Assembly (NCBI GenBank): GCA_037783545.1
Contig: JBBELK010000433.1
Location: forward strand, 62,001-126,000
Length of the DNA stretch: 64,000 nucleotides
Reading direction: 5' to 3'
From: Henricia sp. BOLD:AAB3569
Taxonomy: Eukaryota; Echinodermata; Asteroidea; Spinulosida; Echinasteridae
Shown: positions 1 to 12,173 of the stretch, piece by piece
Numbering within the stretch: the first letter of the stretch is position 1
Layout: every line of letters begins with the position of its first letter
The notes under the pieces: generated by a model
What the model was told of the DNA's origin: nothing
Database searches by the model: none
The model's input: only the letters and a program-made list of their open reading frames with translations
Program-made: the position numbers and the translations under genes

Positions 1-1270
1 GACATGTCATCCCGTAGGATTTTCGTGCTAAAATTGATTTTTGTTGTTGCTTTGTTGAGTTGATTTGAGGTCAAATAGTGGGAAAATGGTGGGGTTCAAA
101 TTTTCCGGCCCCTGGATGACCCCCTGGATGACCGACCCCCTGGGGTTCCCCCTCCTCCCGACCGACAATTAAAAGGCGCCTATTTTCAGCTTAATAAACC
201 GATTACACAATAGTGACACTTTCAAAGTGACAGGAAGTATAGCTATCGTATACCATTACCATTTTCATCCACATCACATTCAAATTCATTTTCACACCAA
301 CCTCTAAAAATTTTGCTATACAATGCAGCCATATTGCTGAAAGCTAAGACACTACGTTCACAGGTCAAGCTTTAAGATGGACGCTGTAATGACGTAGTAG
401 CCATTGAAACTCAGAGCATTTAAAAACTGGTTTGTTGCACTTTGTGATATTGTGGCGACATCGGGAAGATGTGGAAACTAAGACCAAGAGATATCCCACC
501 GATGCCAATATTGTGGCATAAAGGTAAAGAAGGGGAACAACGACCACGACAAATCCCACCGCTGTCACCATTGTGGCAAAAATTAGAGTGGGAGACCGAT
601 TCCCCGGGATCGGTCAGCCGATACGGTATCCGACGATACGCTAATGTAGTGCTGCCAGCATGCCATGAGGCGAAAACCTAAACTGACGGAGTTCGACCTC
701 TCCAGTTAAGCTTTCGAAGGCGTTGATGTGGGTCCGGTTTCAACCAATCGTAGCAAGTCTTAGAGTCAATTGTTACGGGTCTTCAGTTTCCCCATTTCCT
801 ATTTTCGGCAATAATGGACCGATGTACACAATGTTATGGTCGTTTTAAAGTCACGCGAGAATTGTCGAGGATTTGCCTTTGAAAAAATATTCCTCTGACA
901 TCACAGCTGCTCGTATGTCCCGATGGATTCCACTGCGCCCACTAGACACTCCATCCTCGCCGCAGATCTGTGAGGCGAGGTCATGCTCACTGAACTATGC
1001 TCACCGAACGTGTGTACGTCGCGCATACGTGTATGCACGCAAAGTCACGCGAGAATTGTCGAGGATTTGTCTTTGAAAAAATATTACTTCGACATCACAG
1101 CTGCTCCTACGTACGTCCCGATAGAAAGTAACGCAGGATCGGGAGCCAATTTAGGTACGACCATTGCATGCACAAGCCACATATTCACATTGTACAGTAC
1201 ATGTGCGCATGTTTCAGTGAGCATGACCTCGCCGCATGACCTCGCTTCACAGCTCCGAGGCGAGGATTTG
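1..1270. repeat. Non-coding; imperfect duplication of about 80 bp
   Basis: No gene seen. A segment beginning AAAGTCACGCGAGAATTGTC at about 846 recurs at about 1040, with over 80% identity across about 80 bases, and a weaker third trace (GGCGAGGATTTGCCTTT) lies near 1258. This points to an old tandem duplication with a period near 193 bp. Short ORFs here have no recognisable domain. Confidence 0.5.
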
Positions 1271-1510
1271 CCTTTTAGAAGTATGGCGGATCAAAAGGAG
1301 AGGGCGCAATTTCATTTGGGTATGAATTTTTTTATCAATTGTATTTCTTTCCAAAAACTTGATTTACATGTTGTAATTATAATACATAGACATAATTATA
1401 AATAAAATTAATAAGTGTAACGTGAAAAACCGAGTTATTTTGCATTTTAGTCGATTTTATACCCACTGCAAAGTGCGCCCTCCTATTGTGTCCGCCATAC
1501 TTCAAAAAGG
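1271..1510. mobile_element. MITE-like inverted repeat, GAAGTATGGCGGA termini
   Basis: The left end reads CCTTTTAGAAGTATGGCGGA and the right end is its inverse with one change in this core. The match continues inward through a GGAGGGCGC-type block. The element is about 240 bp with no coding capacity. These are the features of a short non-autonomous DNA transposon; the superfamily is not assignable and no clear target duplication is visible. Confidence 0.6.
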
Positions 1511-1964
1511 CTAATGGAGTGTCCAGTGGCCCTGTATTTTATAGTTGTACCTTATTTGGTTGTACTTATTTTTGTCATTTTAAAAAGTAAACGCAAATTG
1601 TTATACAGATTCTGGATTCTGTATCCTCCTACAAACAAACACCCACAGAAAGCACGAGAGGCACAATCACAATCCCCGAAAGCATTTATTATCATGCAAC
1701 ACTACTTTCAACAAGTTTTATGTGTGATTAAATACACATTTTGGTTACACACAATGGGAGATGACACACGCCTCTCGTCACATATTGTCAATTGTCGGAA
1801 AATATAATCCTCCACGATGGGCCGTGGTGAACCTATTAAACATTATTACCCATGACATCAGTTTGTTACACGTGCGTTTTCCTACGGAGCCATTGGCCAT
1901 CACAGGTCTGGTTCCCTGAAGTTTTCATGATAAATCTAACGTCAACAAAATCTACGTCATCACT

Positions 1965-2183
1965 GGAAAATTACTTGGGTTAAACTTTAATCCAAGATAG
2001 GGTAAAAAAAATTAAATACCCAAACTTTGGGATATTCTCATCAAACTATGTGTAGTAAACTAGTAACATCCCAAATTTGGATTTCTTGTAGACCTACCCA
2101 AATTGAGGGACCGTAGTTTATACCAAAAAAACAAACTGGTATAAATAACCAAAACTTTGAGTAATAACCCAAGTAATTTTCAT
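1965..2183. mobile_element. MITE-like inverted repeat, GAAAATTACTTGGGTTA termini
   Basis: GAAAATTACTTGGGTTA on the left is mirrored by TAACCCAAGTAATTTTC on the right. The interior is AT-rich, about 220 bp, and has no ORF. A non-autonomous DNA transposon is the simplest reading. Confidence 0.55.
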
Positions 2184-2186
2184 TGG

Positions 2187-2378
2187 GATACATTTACAGT
2201 TGAACACTGATAATAAGAGCACTGTTAATACAAAGTAATGCTTACAACAAGTAAAACTGTACGTTCCAAGACTTTGTTTCCGTTTGTTTTAATGACTGAT
2301 AATACAAGATTACTGTTATAACAAGGTCATTTACAAAGTCCAAAGGACATTGTATTATCAGTGTTCGACTGTATTTAT
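2187..2378. mobile_element. MITE-like inverted repeat, CAGTTGAACACTGATAATA termini
   Basis: ACAGTTGAACACTGATAATA near 2200 pairs with TATTATCAGTGTTCGACTGT near 2352-2371, one mismatch across 20 bases. A degenerate relative (AGTACTGATAGAACAAGG) may lie near 51266. Non-coding. It lies immediately next to the preceding MITE. Confidence 0.5.
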
Positions 2379-2399
2379 GTTAATTTGCCATGCGGATGT

Positions 2400-3560
2400 T
2401 AGAGACTCACGTAACATAACCACTGAAGTTTAAAACGTCAGTGTCGATGTTTTACCCAAGCTTTTAAGTGGGGTACACACATTTTGTCCACAATAACACT
2501 AGCCTACAGCTAGGTCCTCGTCGGGCGGTACTCTATAATTATTTCAAAGTGCATTCAGTAACCGCTTCTGTGCTGCTATACTAAGGAAAGCTATAATAAG
2601 TAATGCGGCCGATGCTTACCGTTGGACAACACTGGTTAATACTTTTCTTGAAGTGATTCAGTCATTTTAACCTTTTTAAAGTGAAAACTATGCAACTGTT
2701 CAACTGAAAAACTTTTAAATCAAAATCTTATAAAACTCCTCAAAACTTCAAATACATGTAGGTTACTACCAGCAGCGTAGCTCTGGGGGTGGGGGTGGGG
2801 GTGGGGGTGGGAGTGGGAGTGGGGGGGGGGATGTGACAATATTTATTTTATTCGGCAAAATCATGGTGCTGTCGGCAACAAAATCATAAAGGCACGGCTA
2901 CATCGGAAATGCTGGTAATATCTATATTATATCAGCACTAGTTGTCCCGCTAGGGCGCTAAACCGTTTACCAGCTAACACCCCCCCCCCCCCCCCCCCAC
3001 AAAATCAAAATGGTCTAGGTTACCATAGTACATGTAAGCATTGTCCATAATTAAGTTTATAACTGTGCAATGACTGCATATGTACATGCAGGAACTATGT
3101 CAAAATGCCGACTATGAAGGTGTTGTTTTTTTCTTTTTAAAATATATGTAAACCAAGTTCACACCTTTGAGAGGCTGTATATTAATTAAAAATTGTGCAC
3201 TTTTAAACTGAAGAAAAACTAAAGTCTGGCATGTGTCTAGTGGTATGGATGAATAGAAAAGATTTGATGCCTCTGCTACTTGATCCCGAAGTGCTCATGT
3301 TGTGTTATTAGGACTGCGATGGCATCCAAAGGTGTCCGGTGGTGAAGGAGTGAAGGTGAGGAAAGTTCAGCATTGAATTAGACTAAAGCACAGCAGAGGA
3401 CTAAACACGCCATCAATTAATGATGGCCAGAGGCTGAATGAAAGATAAAAGAAGTGCATACTGGTCATTTCTGGTCATTTCAAATCAACATGTAATGCAA
3501 CTGTAATGGTGGGGTAGATGACCAAATGGTACATACATGTATACAATGTAGGTCGTAGGG
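2400..3560. repeat. Non-coding; G-rich minisatellite at 2785-2830 and poly-C at about 2980
   Basis: At 2785-2830 there are repeated GGGGGT units followed by a run of G, a strong candidate for G-quadruplex formation on the plus strand. At about 2979-2998 there is an uninterrupted C tract, so assembly length there is unreliable. Nothing else recognisable; no gene. Confidence 0.6.
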
Positions 3561-3753
3561 ATGAAAACATGGTGTTGTGGGTTCGATGCCAAACAGGTTA
3601 GCTCGTAACACTGCTAACCAGTTTGGCATTATTCATGTGCTATATATCCGAGTACTGCCAGTGTGGGAGTCGAGTCCCACCCATCCAAATTACATCAATT
3701 TAACATGGTCGCCGCTGTATTGTAGGACCATCGAACTCGCCATTGGCATACTC

Positions 3754-3821
3754 ACTGCTCAAGTAGTTAAGATGTCTGCCTAGTATGCAGGATGTCATGG
3801 GTTCGAGCCTAACTTGAGCAC
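3754..3821 (+). repeat. tRNA-like sequence, probable SINE head or tRNA pseudogene
   Basis: GCTCAAG and CTTGAGC can pair as a seven-base acceptor stem around an anticodon-like loop (CTAGTAT, anticodon AGT) and a T-arm containing GGGTTCGAGCC. The D-arm region is short and does not fold normally, so a working tRNA gene is unlikely. It may be the head of a SINE or a decayed tRNA-Thr-like copy. Confidence 0.4.
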
Positions 3822-3829
3822 ACCATATC

Positions 3830-6640
3830 GAGCAAGCAACAAATTTTGAGCATGTTCTCGGGAAACGCACTTAGTGTAGAGCATATACCGCATTGTGTAT
3901 CCATGGGCAAATGACATCAATATAACAGGTATATTTGTTGTATCTTTGTTGATGAAACTGTATGAGTTTTGGTTTTGGGGGGTTTACCAGCTGCATATGT
4001 ACTCTTCTTGAGATTTGCATATTTTTTGTTGTTGAAATACATGTACCTTTAACAGATACTAAATGCAGAATGAAGTTAACGAATCTTTCCCCTACATGTA
4101 GCGTATCATTGAAGGGTCCCAAGGGTTTAGTGGAAAATTTCAAGGGGTTTTAAGTTACGTCCTAAAAATCACCACCTGCACGGTCACGTTCAAAACAAGG
4201 CTTTCCTGGCATACCGGTACGTCATGACATGCATGAGAGTGATCCAAAATCAAGAGACAAAGGTCTTTCCTTAGTCAATACAACAAATAAAAACTAAAGT
4301 GAACCCGAGTTTATCACATGTTGAAATTGACTTTACAGTTTTATGCAGAGGTTGTTTTTACACTGTATGCGTGAGTGACGAACAATCAATAAAATTAACA
4401 AAAACTACAATTTTTTACATGCATTTTTTCGAAAATTTGTTGGCACAGTGTGCCCAGCAAAATTTATTCTGTTAATTTTTGTAATATGATTGTAAACTAT
4501 GGATATTTCTTTAATGTTCGAGGTATTATTTTGATTAATTTAAGAAATTTTTAAATTTTCATCCAGTGTTTACCAGTTTTGGATCACGCTCTCATATTTT
4601 ACAATGGACAAAAGTCAACGTCACCTGGTCACAGCAACCGACATGGTAACGACGCGAGTAATTGATCATGCATTGCAAGGAAAGCCATGATGTTTTGCCA
4701 AAATGGTGGTTCCGTGCAAACGGTGAATAAACCACACCCCTCATCTGCACTTCTGAATCGCCACAATGATTTGTAAAGGTCATAAACATGACAGAAGGTT
4801 AAACATTTCTTATCTTGCAAATTCCTGCCAAAACGTTTACACCGTGTTTACACTGGTGCCGAGCTCAGGATCAAGATTGATGACCTGATAAGAATGTGTC
4901 AGTGTTAGCTGCAATGATCCTGAGTGCCGCGTTTACAATCTGTAGTTGATCCCGAGCGCAGCGCGGTGCCAGAAGTTGCAGTCAAAGGTCATGCTCTATG
5001 TGCGTGTGTACTGATCAATGTGTGCATGGGTTGTGCATGTACAGTGTACAAGGCCACTTGAATTTCGCGGGCTTTACCCCCACTTCGGCTGTGGAGCGGA
5101 TGCAGCAGGATGCGGTAAAGATTAATTGCTTATCTAACCGCATACTGATCCCAAGCTCGAGATCGAATCCTCCGCCAACTCAAGACCAAAATCTCAGGGT
5201 CTGATCCGGGGCCAATTATAAATTATCACATGTTTCCAGCCGTATGAAAATATGTTACTGCAGTACTGCACCAAATTCAGCTCTGATTTTTTTCAAAATA
5301 TTCATGAGTATTAGACAAAAGAGACTATTTATTCAGGTTATGAAACGAAGTTATAAATATTAAATAACTATGAAAAATCGAATGTAAGATTTTGATTCAA
5401 AGAGTCCGAGTAATGGGAGCGTGTTCCACTGTGTAGGGGCTAACGAGACATAAGCCTAATGGCAATAGTCCCCTACTCGCGGTGCGGTGGTTCGTAGTTC
5501 GTGGTTCGTGAGGCATCTAACATGTGATACAGAGCTTTAGATTAGGTGTTTTATAGTCTGTACACCTATTGTAACTGTTAGCTCCACGCGGAACTGTCAA
5601 ACAACAGCCGGTGAAGAATAAACATGTCAGCTCGATATCCTCCAAAGGAAACAGAAACCCTGTTCAGTGGTCCAGTGAAATCATCAGCAAAAAAACGTGA
5701 GACATCCAAATCAAAATCATTTGCGACAAAGTCGTAATGAGGCTCACGCGATAGTTGCAACGGCTGGTAAAGCGTACAACCCAATTTTTTTCTTTTTTAG
5801 TTAATTAAGTGACATTTTGATCTTTTTTTAACGACGACCATCGAAACATTTTTGTCAATGATGCTACATCACTAAATTATATAAACAGTCAGCCCCCCCC
5901 CCCCCCCCCCCCCCCACCCCTTTCGTTCAACAAAGTGATCTGGCAGACCTGGTTGCACAAGCACGTCGTGCGTCAAGCAAGCGTCGTTTTTGACGCACCA
6001 CTCATCAAAAACTACACAGCGCATCAGACACTTGAAGCTCGACGCTCTACACGCATATATATACACTGTATGTGCATCCAGACATACAGTGTAGTTGCCC
6101 CACACACATGACACAGCTTTATTCGATCTTTGTTGGCAGTCGCCTAATGTAATGCTCTTCGTTCGATCTTCATTAAGCGAGATCTAGTGAATGCACGCTT
6201 CATTCACTAACGATGGATAACTAATCTTTGTCAAACGAAAAAATTTTCTAGTGAGAAGAGGGGCATTTTCACTGTCCGAGTGAGATTATTTGGAAAGACT
6301 GCCTCTATTGTGTTAGTTGCCATGTTCTTAGAGATCGCTTTAAAATTTTTAATTTTCCTGGGTTTGATGGTGTTTTATGTTATATTTACATGAAGTGTAT
6401 TTGTCTTATCCTAATATTTATCTGTGGTTTTATATTCCAGGACCCCAGGGAAGACCACTTTACATAGGGAATTGGGTTATCCTGGCAAAATATCATAAAT
6501 AAACTAGAGGTATGACGTTTGTTGTTACAAACGCCAGGTGATCGGGCTAAATGAACATTTTGTGATGAATTTCAGACGTTGTTATCACCCGTGGAATGGC
6601 AAAAATGGAAGTATACACTAATCCGGTAACTAATATCTCC
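3830..6640. other. Non-coding stretch, no gene seen
   Basis: Only short ORFs without domain signatures occur on either strand. A C tract of more than 20 bases lies near 5893-5916. Part of 6150-6270 resembles sequence near 51050-51170, suggesting an old dispersed repeat. Confidence 0.4.
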
Positions 6641-6641
6641 T

Positions 6642-6963
6642 CCCTGCATATCCGCCATAGCTGGGGGCGTCCAGTGCATGGGCTGTGCGTTTTGTGTTGC
6701 TGTTAGAACGAAAAGCGCTCATCCATTACATGCACGAACGAGCATTGATTTACATACATATATATATAGCTCAATGCGAACGACCCTCCTTCGCGTATAC
6801 GCGACGCGCCCGCCTTTGCGTACACGCGACGCGCCCGCCTTTGCGCGCACACAACCCTACAAAGATGCGCAACTTGTTCGAAGTAAACAAATGCAGCTTC
6901 AGCAACAGCAAAAACATACAGTTCATTCAGTGGAAGCCCCCCAGGTATGGCGGATATACAGGG
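6642..6963. mobile_element. MITE-like inverted repeat, TATCCGCCATA termini
   Basis: CCCTGCATATCCGCCATAGC at 6642 is mirrored by GGTATGGCGGATATACAGGG ending at 6963, two differences over 20 bases. The interior is about 280 bp, with a direct repeat of an ACACGCGACGCGCCCGCCTTTGCG-like block near 6796-6846. No convincing gene. The TATGGCGGA core is shared with the 1271-1510 element, so the two may be distantly related families. Confidence 0.6.
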
Positions 6964-7089
6964 AAGAAGACCTGCGGCAAATTGTATCTGAAGAATTGTA
7001 CTAGGTATGTGACACATTCTTATGATAGGTCTGAGAGAACTGAAGAAATTGTAGACAGACATGATCTCTGTGTGATCTGAACTTCCGGT

Positions 7090-7830
7090 AGAAAGTGGAA
7101 GCTATTCAAAAATAGTTTTTGTGTTTATTTGAAAGCAAATGGAGCTAATATGGTTGGTAATTTGACCATCGTATGTACAACAATTTGTTGAAGTTTTTAG
7201 TTTCGGCGAAAGAATAGTGCACATAATGTTTGTGGTTGTCGAGATATGACTTTTGCAGCGATTCAACTCCAAAATGTGTAATTTGAACTCATTGCGTAAT
7301 CAACGTGCAAGTGATGACGTCATCATTGACATAGTCATGAAGTCTACATGTGTGATAAAATGTCGTTAGATAGAACCATGGTCAATTTCTCAGGGTGGTG
7401 GATGTTCTTATCAAATTTGTAAAAAAAGACAAATGAGACTTGTGTTTGTTGTGATAACGAACACATTGGTGTTTTTGTCTGACGTCATCATGGTGGTCTC
7501 AGATGAAGACATTAATGATCAGATGTGGCGCGGGAATGAAGAATGTAGGCCAAATGGTTGATTTTTTTACCAAATTGTCAGAATTGAATATATTAAGGCC
7601 TGCTTCAAACGTTGAAGGGGGCCTTAATATCATGCACCTTTAATCTGACATGTGAATTTTTAAATAAATAAGCTGCAATACCTACGTAATGTCATACCAT
7701 ATTACGTAACCACCGTGCATGTGATGACGTCATCATCATTGGTATAGTCATAAAGTGCACGTGTACGTGTGGGAATATTTTGTTTCGTTGAACCATGGTC
7801 AAAGTTTCTACCACTTCGGGTCTATTCGAC
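7090..7830. repeat. Copy of a dispersed CRE-rich repeat
   Basis: The segment contains blocks also present at 28,250-28,420: ATTACGTAACCACCGT, then GTGATGACGTCA, then a block ending near CCATGGTCAAA. Two partly redundant versions lie here (about 7270-7400 and 7690-7810). Each carries TGACGTCA. Non-coding and moderately diverged between copies. Confidence 0.6.
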
Positions 7831-7926
7831 ACCATATATTACAGGATGTCAAGTTGCATGGTGATTGAGAACATCTTTTTTAACTCGGGGCCTGAAAAAG
7901 GCCCACATAAGGTTGAACAAGGCTGA

Positions 7927-8066
7927 AAGATACAGGCTCGTCCGCAGTGCGCGCGCGGCAAATTTGTGTAACGAATTACGCAGGTCACTGCCTTTGCTAT
8001 GGAGCTGCGTATTTCGTGGCACGAATTTGGCGGCGCTCGCATTGCTGACGAGCCTGTGCCTTTAAT
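7927..8066. mobile_element. Short hairpin MITE, degraded copy (family of 10012-10149)
   Basis: The ends ACAGGCTCGTC and GACGAGCCTGTGCCTTTAA are inverted. The interior contains two inverted blocks (TTCGTGGCACGAA-like and TACGCAG...CTGCGTA). The right end abuts TTAA but the left TTAA is lost. A better preserved relative is at 10012-10149. Confidence 0.55.
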
Positions 8067-8640
8067 CAAACTATTATAATCAAACTATTATAAATGTTGT
8101 TTTTGTATGATTGGATTGCGTCTAGAAAAAAAAACCTTTGTATTTTGATGTGGATAAGAAAATAAGATTTGAAAAGTTGGACCATCATTGGCGTTCCGTC
8201 GCGACTCAGTTTGTGTTCGAATGTTTAGCGACATTAAAATCTACCGTAGATTTGTCATAGCGCCCTCATTAAGAAAAGGATTTTGGTTGCGCATGCGTGT
8301 GAAGAGAACTGACTGGTTGCAAGGCGACACGTGAACAGGAATGTTCGTCTTCGTAGACTACTCGGTACGTATAAGGTGGTCGTGTGCGGTTTGGGTATCG
8401 GGAACCAGTTTAACGTGATTGCGTGCGTGGTAAGTTGGTTTTGTGAAAACGTTGTAAATATTGGCACATTTTAGGGCAGTTAATGGCGAAATTTGGAAAG
8501 AAATCATTCAGATTGGATTATTAAGGTGCGAAAGATAGGCCTATTCGGTGTTGGTGTTATTGGAAGGAGATGTGGAAAATGAACATACATTTCAATTTTT
8601 TGTGTGTAATGACTAATGTGGACGGCAGGTCGCTATTTCA

Positions 8641-8702
8641 GTACTAGTAGGTAGTACTACACTGTACTAGTACTAGTAGTAGTACTAGTACTACATGTAG
8701 GC
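8641..8702. repeat. Simple palindromic repeat of TAGTAC units
   Basis: About 60 bases are built almost only from GTACTAGTA/TAGTACTAC strings, self-complementary throughout. No function is inferred. Confidence 0.8.
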
Positions 8703-9096
8703 CTAATTGAATTTGACATGACATGTCGCGGCGCGTGCGTCCTGCCCGCGTGAAAACAAAACAAGCTGAACGTACATCGTGCACGTTACTGGCAACAAAC
8801 ATGGCGGAAAGCACTGCATTGTGACGTTGCATGACATCACATATTCGCAAGCCCTATAGGCCTATCATGAAAAGCTAAAAATACAAGAGGGCGCTGTTTC
8901 GTAAAGCTTAAAATTGGGCTAAGTGAAATATTTTACGTATATATTGAACAAAGATGTGAAGGAAATTACGTTCTGCGATAAACAGATAATGTAATGTTTA
9001 GAACTACTGCCCACTTTGACTAGCCCTACAAAAAGGGCTGTAAATAGCTCGCTTTTCAAATCTGACTTATTACTGTCGCTATTATAGCCGTACTAC

Positions 9097-9886
9097 GAGG
9101 CTGTATGGAAATGCCAAGTGTCAAACTGCTGAAATCTGGGAAAGTTTCACAACAAATATCGTCCGAAGCACATCAGACCAGAGCACTTTCACATACCGGT
9201 ACATCATTGCAGTCTTGAGAGTCTAGTGTTTTATAAAATAACGGTAAAGCTTATCGAATTGTCAATTTGGCCATCTACGGTGTCTTGAAACATTGATTGG
9301 ACAAAATTCGGACAATGTTCTGACCTGCATGCCCTGTGTGCCACCATTTTAGCTAATATAGGCCTACTGGACGATGGTCATGATGGTGGCGCTTCTCGAT
9401 CATGAGAAGTGAAGGAGCGCGGCTGTGCAATATGCATAATTCATATTGATGTTCCATGTGTTTATCCAACCTGGCAAGTACATCATGCGTGCAGTGCAGT
9501 TATGGCCAATTTTGTGATGTACTTGCCAGCTGGGATAAACACATGCGACATCAATATGAATTATGCATATTGCACAGCTAGCCGGGCTCCTTGACGTCTC
9601 ATGATCGAGTTAGAAGTGCCATTATCGTCCAGCATATCAGCTAAAATGGCGGCGCACAGGGCATGCAGGTCAGAATGTTGTCTGAATTTTGTCCAATATT
9701 TCAAGATGCCGTAGATGGCCAAATTGATGATTCCGTAAGCTTTACTGTTATTTTCTGAAATAGTAGACTCTCAGAATTGCAATGATGTATGTGAAAGTGG
9801 TCTGGTCTGATGTGCTTCAGACGATATTTGTAGTGAAACTTTCTCGGATTTCGGCAGTTAGACACTTGGCATTTCTGTACAGCCTC
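9097..9886. mobile_element. Long palindrome / foldback element, about 0.8 kb
   Basis: The left arm starts GAGGCTGTATGGAAATGCCA and the right arm ends with TGGCATTTCTGTACAGCCTC. The arms match along about 380 bases (for example ATATGAATTATGCATATTGC in the right arm pairs with the left copy near 9428) and meet near 9498. No transposase ORF lies inside. It is likely a foldback-type non-autonomous transposon, or two copies inserted head to head. Arm divergence is moderate, so it is not brand new. Confidence 0.75.
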
Positions 9887-10011
9887 AAAACTGCCCAGTT
9901 GCATTTTTGACTTAGTTTTGTCAGAAATGTTAGCTTTTTTGTAGAAAAATCATATTATCCTTCAAAAATTGCATTCACTTGGCATGGTTAGTGCACAAGA
10001 TAACCATTTAA

Positions 10012-10149
10012 AGGTACATCCTCATCAGCAATGCGCGCAGGCTAATTTCGTGCCACGAAATACGCAGCTCCATAGCATAGCAAAGGCATGAAGCTGCATA
10101 TTCCGCTGCATGAATTTGGCGCGCGCACATTGCTGACAAGCCTGTGCCT
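10012..10149. mobile_element. Short hairpin MITE flanked by TTAA
   Basis: TTAA at 10008-10011 and at 10150-10153 flanks a 138-bp inverted repeat. Its ends include TCAGCAATGCGCGC and GCGCGCACATTGCTGA. A TTAA duplication is typical of piggyBac-like elements, but no family-specific motif was confirmed. A related copy lies at 7927-8066. Confidence 0.6.
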
Positions 10150-10961
10150 TTAACATGTGTGTACAGTGCTGTGGACTAATTAGGATAACCTGCTATGCTT
10201 GGACAATTATATCTCTAAAAGTAATGGGCTACAGAGATACACTTTATATGTACCGGTATATCATTTTAAAGGTCTTGAAATGGCTTTCATTGTATAAAAT
10301 TACATCAAAATTGTATCTTGTACCACAAAAAAGTTGTGAATTTATAACCTTTGACCTTGATTTGCACAAATGCGTATTTGTCAAAATGTGTAATTTTTTT
10401 TTATTTGTTAGCTTAAAATGTAAGGAACTTTTTCAGAAAGATTTGAGATGGGTAATCTTAGTTTTTGAGTTACGATAATTTAAATAATAAATAACATGTA
10501 AATGCCATGTACAGCATGTATACAGAACATGTTAAGTTGGTTCAATAGACCTTTATTACGGTGTGTCCATCTTTGTCTTGTTCCCCACTGCATAGTATGC
10601 ATGTGTACATGTCTGCGCAATAGTGCGTGCAGTCTTCCGTTATTGTTTTGAGAGAATCACTGTCTGCACTGCATTTTCTTGATCGCACCTTGCGCATGTC
10701 ATTGTGATGCACACAATGAACATTTTCAACATGGGGCCAAACTATTTTATTTTGGCAAGCCTCACTTTCGTTACGATCATTTTAATATGGAAAAAGGGAA
10801 GATGGCCGTGCCGTGATAAAGGTCTATAAGTTGATTTGCACCCATGGGGTAGAGGAAACTGTATAATCCTATTCATATCCGAGTGCAAAATTGCTTGGAT
10901 TTTGGTACATAAAGAGTGTGAGTGAGATTGTTTCAGATTAAGGACCGTGTGTGTACTAAGT

Positions 10962-11086
10962 GTGTACAAACTTGGCCCCAGACTGACTCGGTCTCCATTG
11001 CCCCGTGTACAAACTCGGACCCAGACTGACTCAGCCCCTCTTTCCTTGTGTACAAACTCAGACCCAGATTGACTCGGCCCTAATTG
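10962..11086 (+). repeat. About 43-bp tandem repeat, three copies
   Basis: GTGTACAAAC starts occur at about 10962, 11005 and 11048, each followed by a CAGACTGACTCGG-like block. Non-coding minisatellite of about three imperfect units. Confidence 0.65.
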
Positions 11087-11089
11087 CTT

Positions 11090-12173
11090 TAGGAGCCAGT
11101 GGCTTTTTATTTTATTTTTCTCCGTTCAGCGAAACCTTTATTATGAAATATGTTGGCAGATTAGCGTACAAATTGGAAAATACAGTATGCACATATATAG
11201 TGTTGCACAATATTTTGAAACAAGAAGATAAACCAATTCCAAATGAGAATAGCAATTTGCACTTCGTAGTGGTTTATATGGCTGAACATAAAACTAAGTC
11301 CAAGACCACTGGATTTTTCCGAATTAGAAATCCGGTTCGGATAAATTGTCACATCGATTTTTGTTTAAGTGTCAATAATTGCGAATTTTGATGATTTCTT
11401 TTTAAGATTAATTTAGTTTATTTTGGAAAGACTTTCATAATAATGTGTGGGTCTATTTTGAACCCAAAATAGCCTAACGAAGCCTGTGTGTTCCTTTAAG
11501 GCTATGAGTGGACAATTTATGTAAAAGTGTCATTTGGACGTGCTTTGTCACAGTTGAGTACTGGAGATATGATAGACAATTAAAGATTCCAGCCTGGTGA
11601 TAAAATAGAGTGATTAGTATGTACTTTAAGAAGAAATACAATGTAGGCATTCACCAATTTAGACAAAAGATGTAAAGAAGCTAATCTACAGATAGAGGAA
11701 ATCAGACCTTTTTTAAAACATGTTCACTTACCGGTATCAAGAAATCTTCATTTGTTAAAGGTTATACATTTCTCTGTTTGTTTGTGGCACGAGATACAAT
11801 GTTGGTATTATTAAATGAATGCTATTTCTAGAAGTTTAAAATGATATAAAATTTATATCTGTTGGTACTTCAATTGTGGAATTATGGATGTCCAAATATA
11901 GCAGGTCATGCTAATTAGTTAAGTTTGTTCTATGGTAAGTGAACAAATAATTGACCAAATGACAATTTTCGTTCTAGGGGTTTGTCAAAGAGTTCAATCA
12001 CCACACCAAATTTCATTTCAATCTGTGACATTCAGGCCTGGCAGTGTGTCAAAATAACATGGAATGAATCTTGTGTATGATATAACAGCTGAAATGCATT
12101 TGTTTGTAGAAATTTGAAATGGCACTTTTGGCTTAAAATTTGCATTTGTATTTGATTGTATTTTAGAAATCTG
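11090..12173. other. Probable 5' region of the Helentron; no gene
   Basis: AT-rich non-coding sequence leads to the first Helentron ORF. A polypyrimidine/TTTTAG context just before 12166 could be a splice acceptor, so an upstream leader exon is possible. I could not identify the 5' terminus of the element. Confidence 0.35.

Noticed and set aside
2785-2998. Regulatory G-quadruplex promoter element
   Set aside because: The G-rich run can form a quadruplex but no gene or transcription start is nearby, so I record only the repeat.
3754-3821. Functional tRNA-Thr gene
   Set aside because: The acceptor and T arms look right but the D arm is too short and imperfect; better viewed as SINE head or pseudogene.
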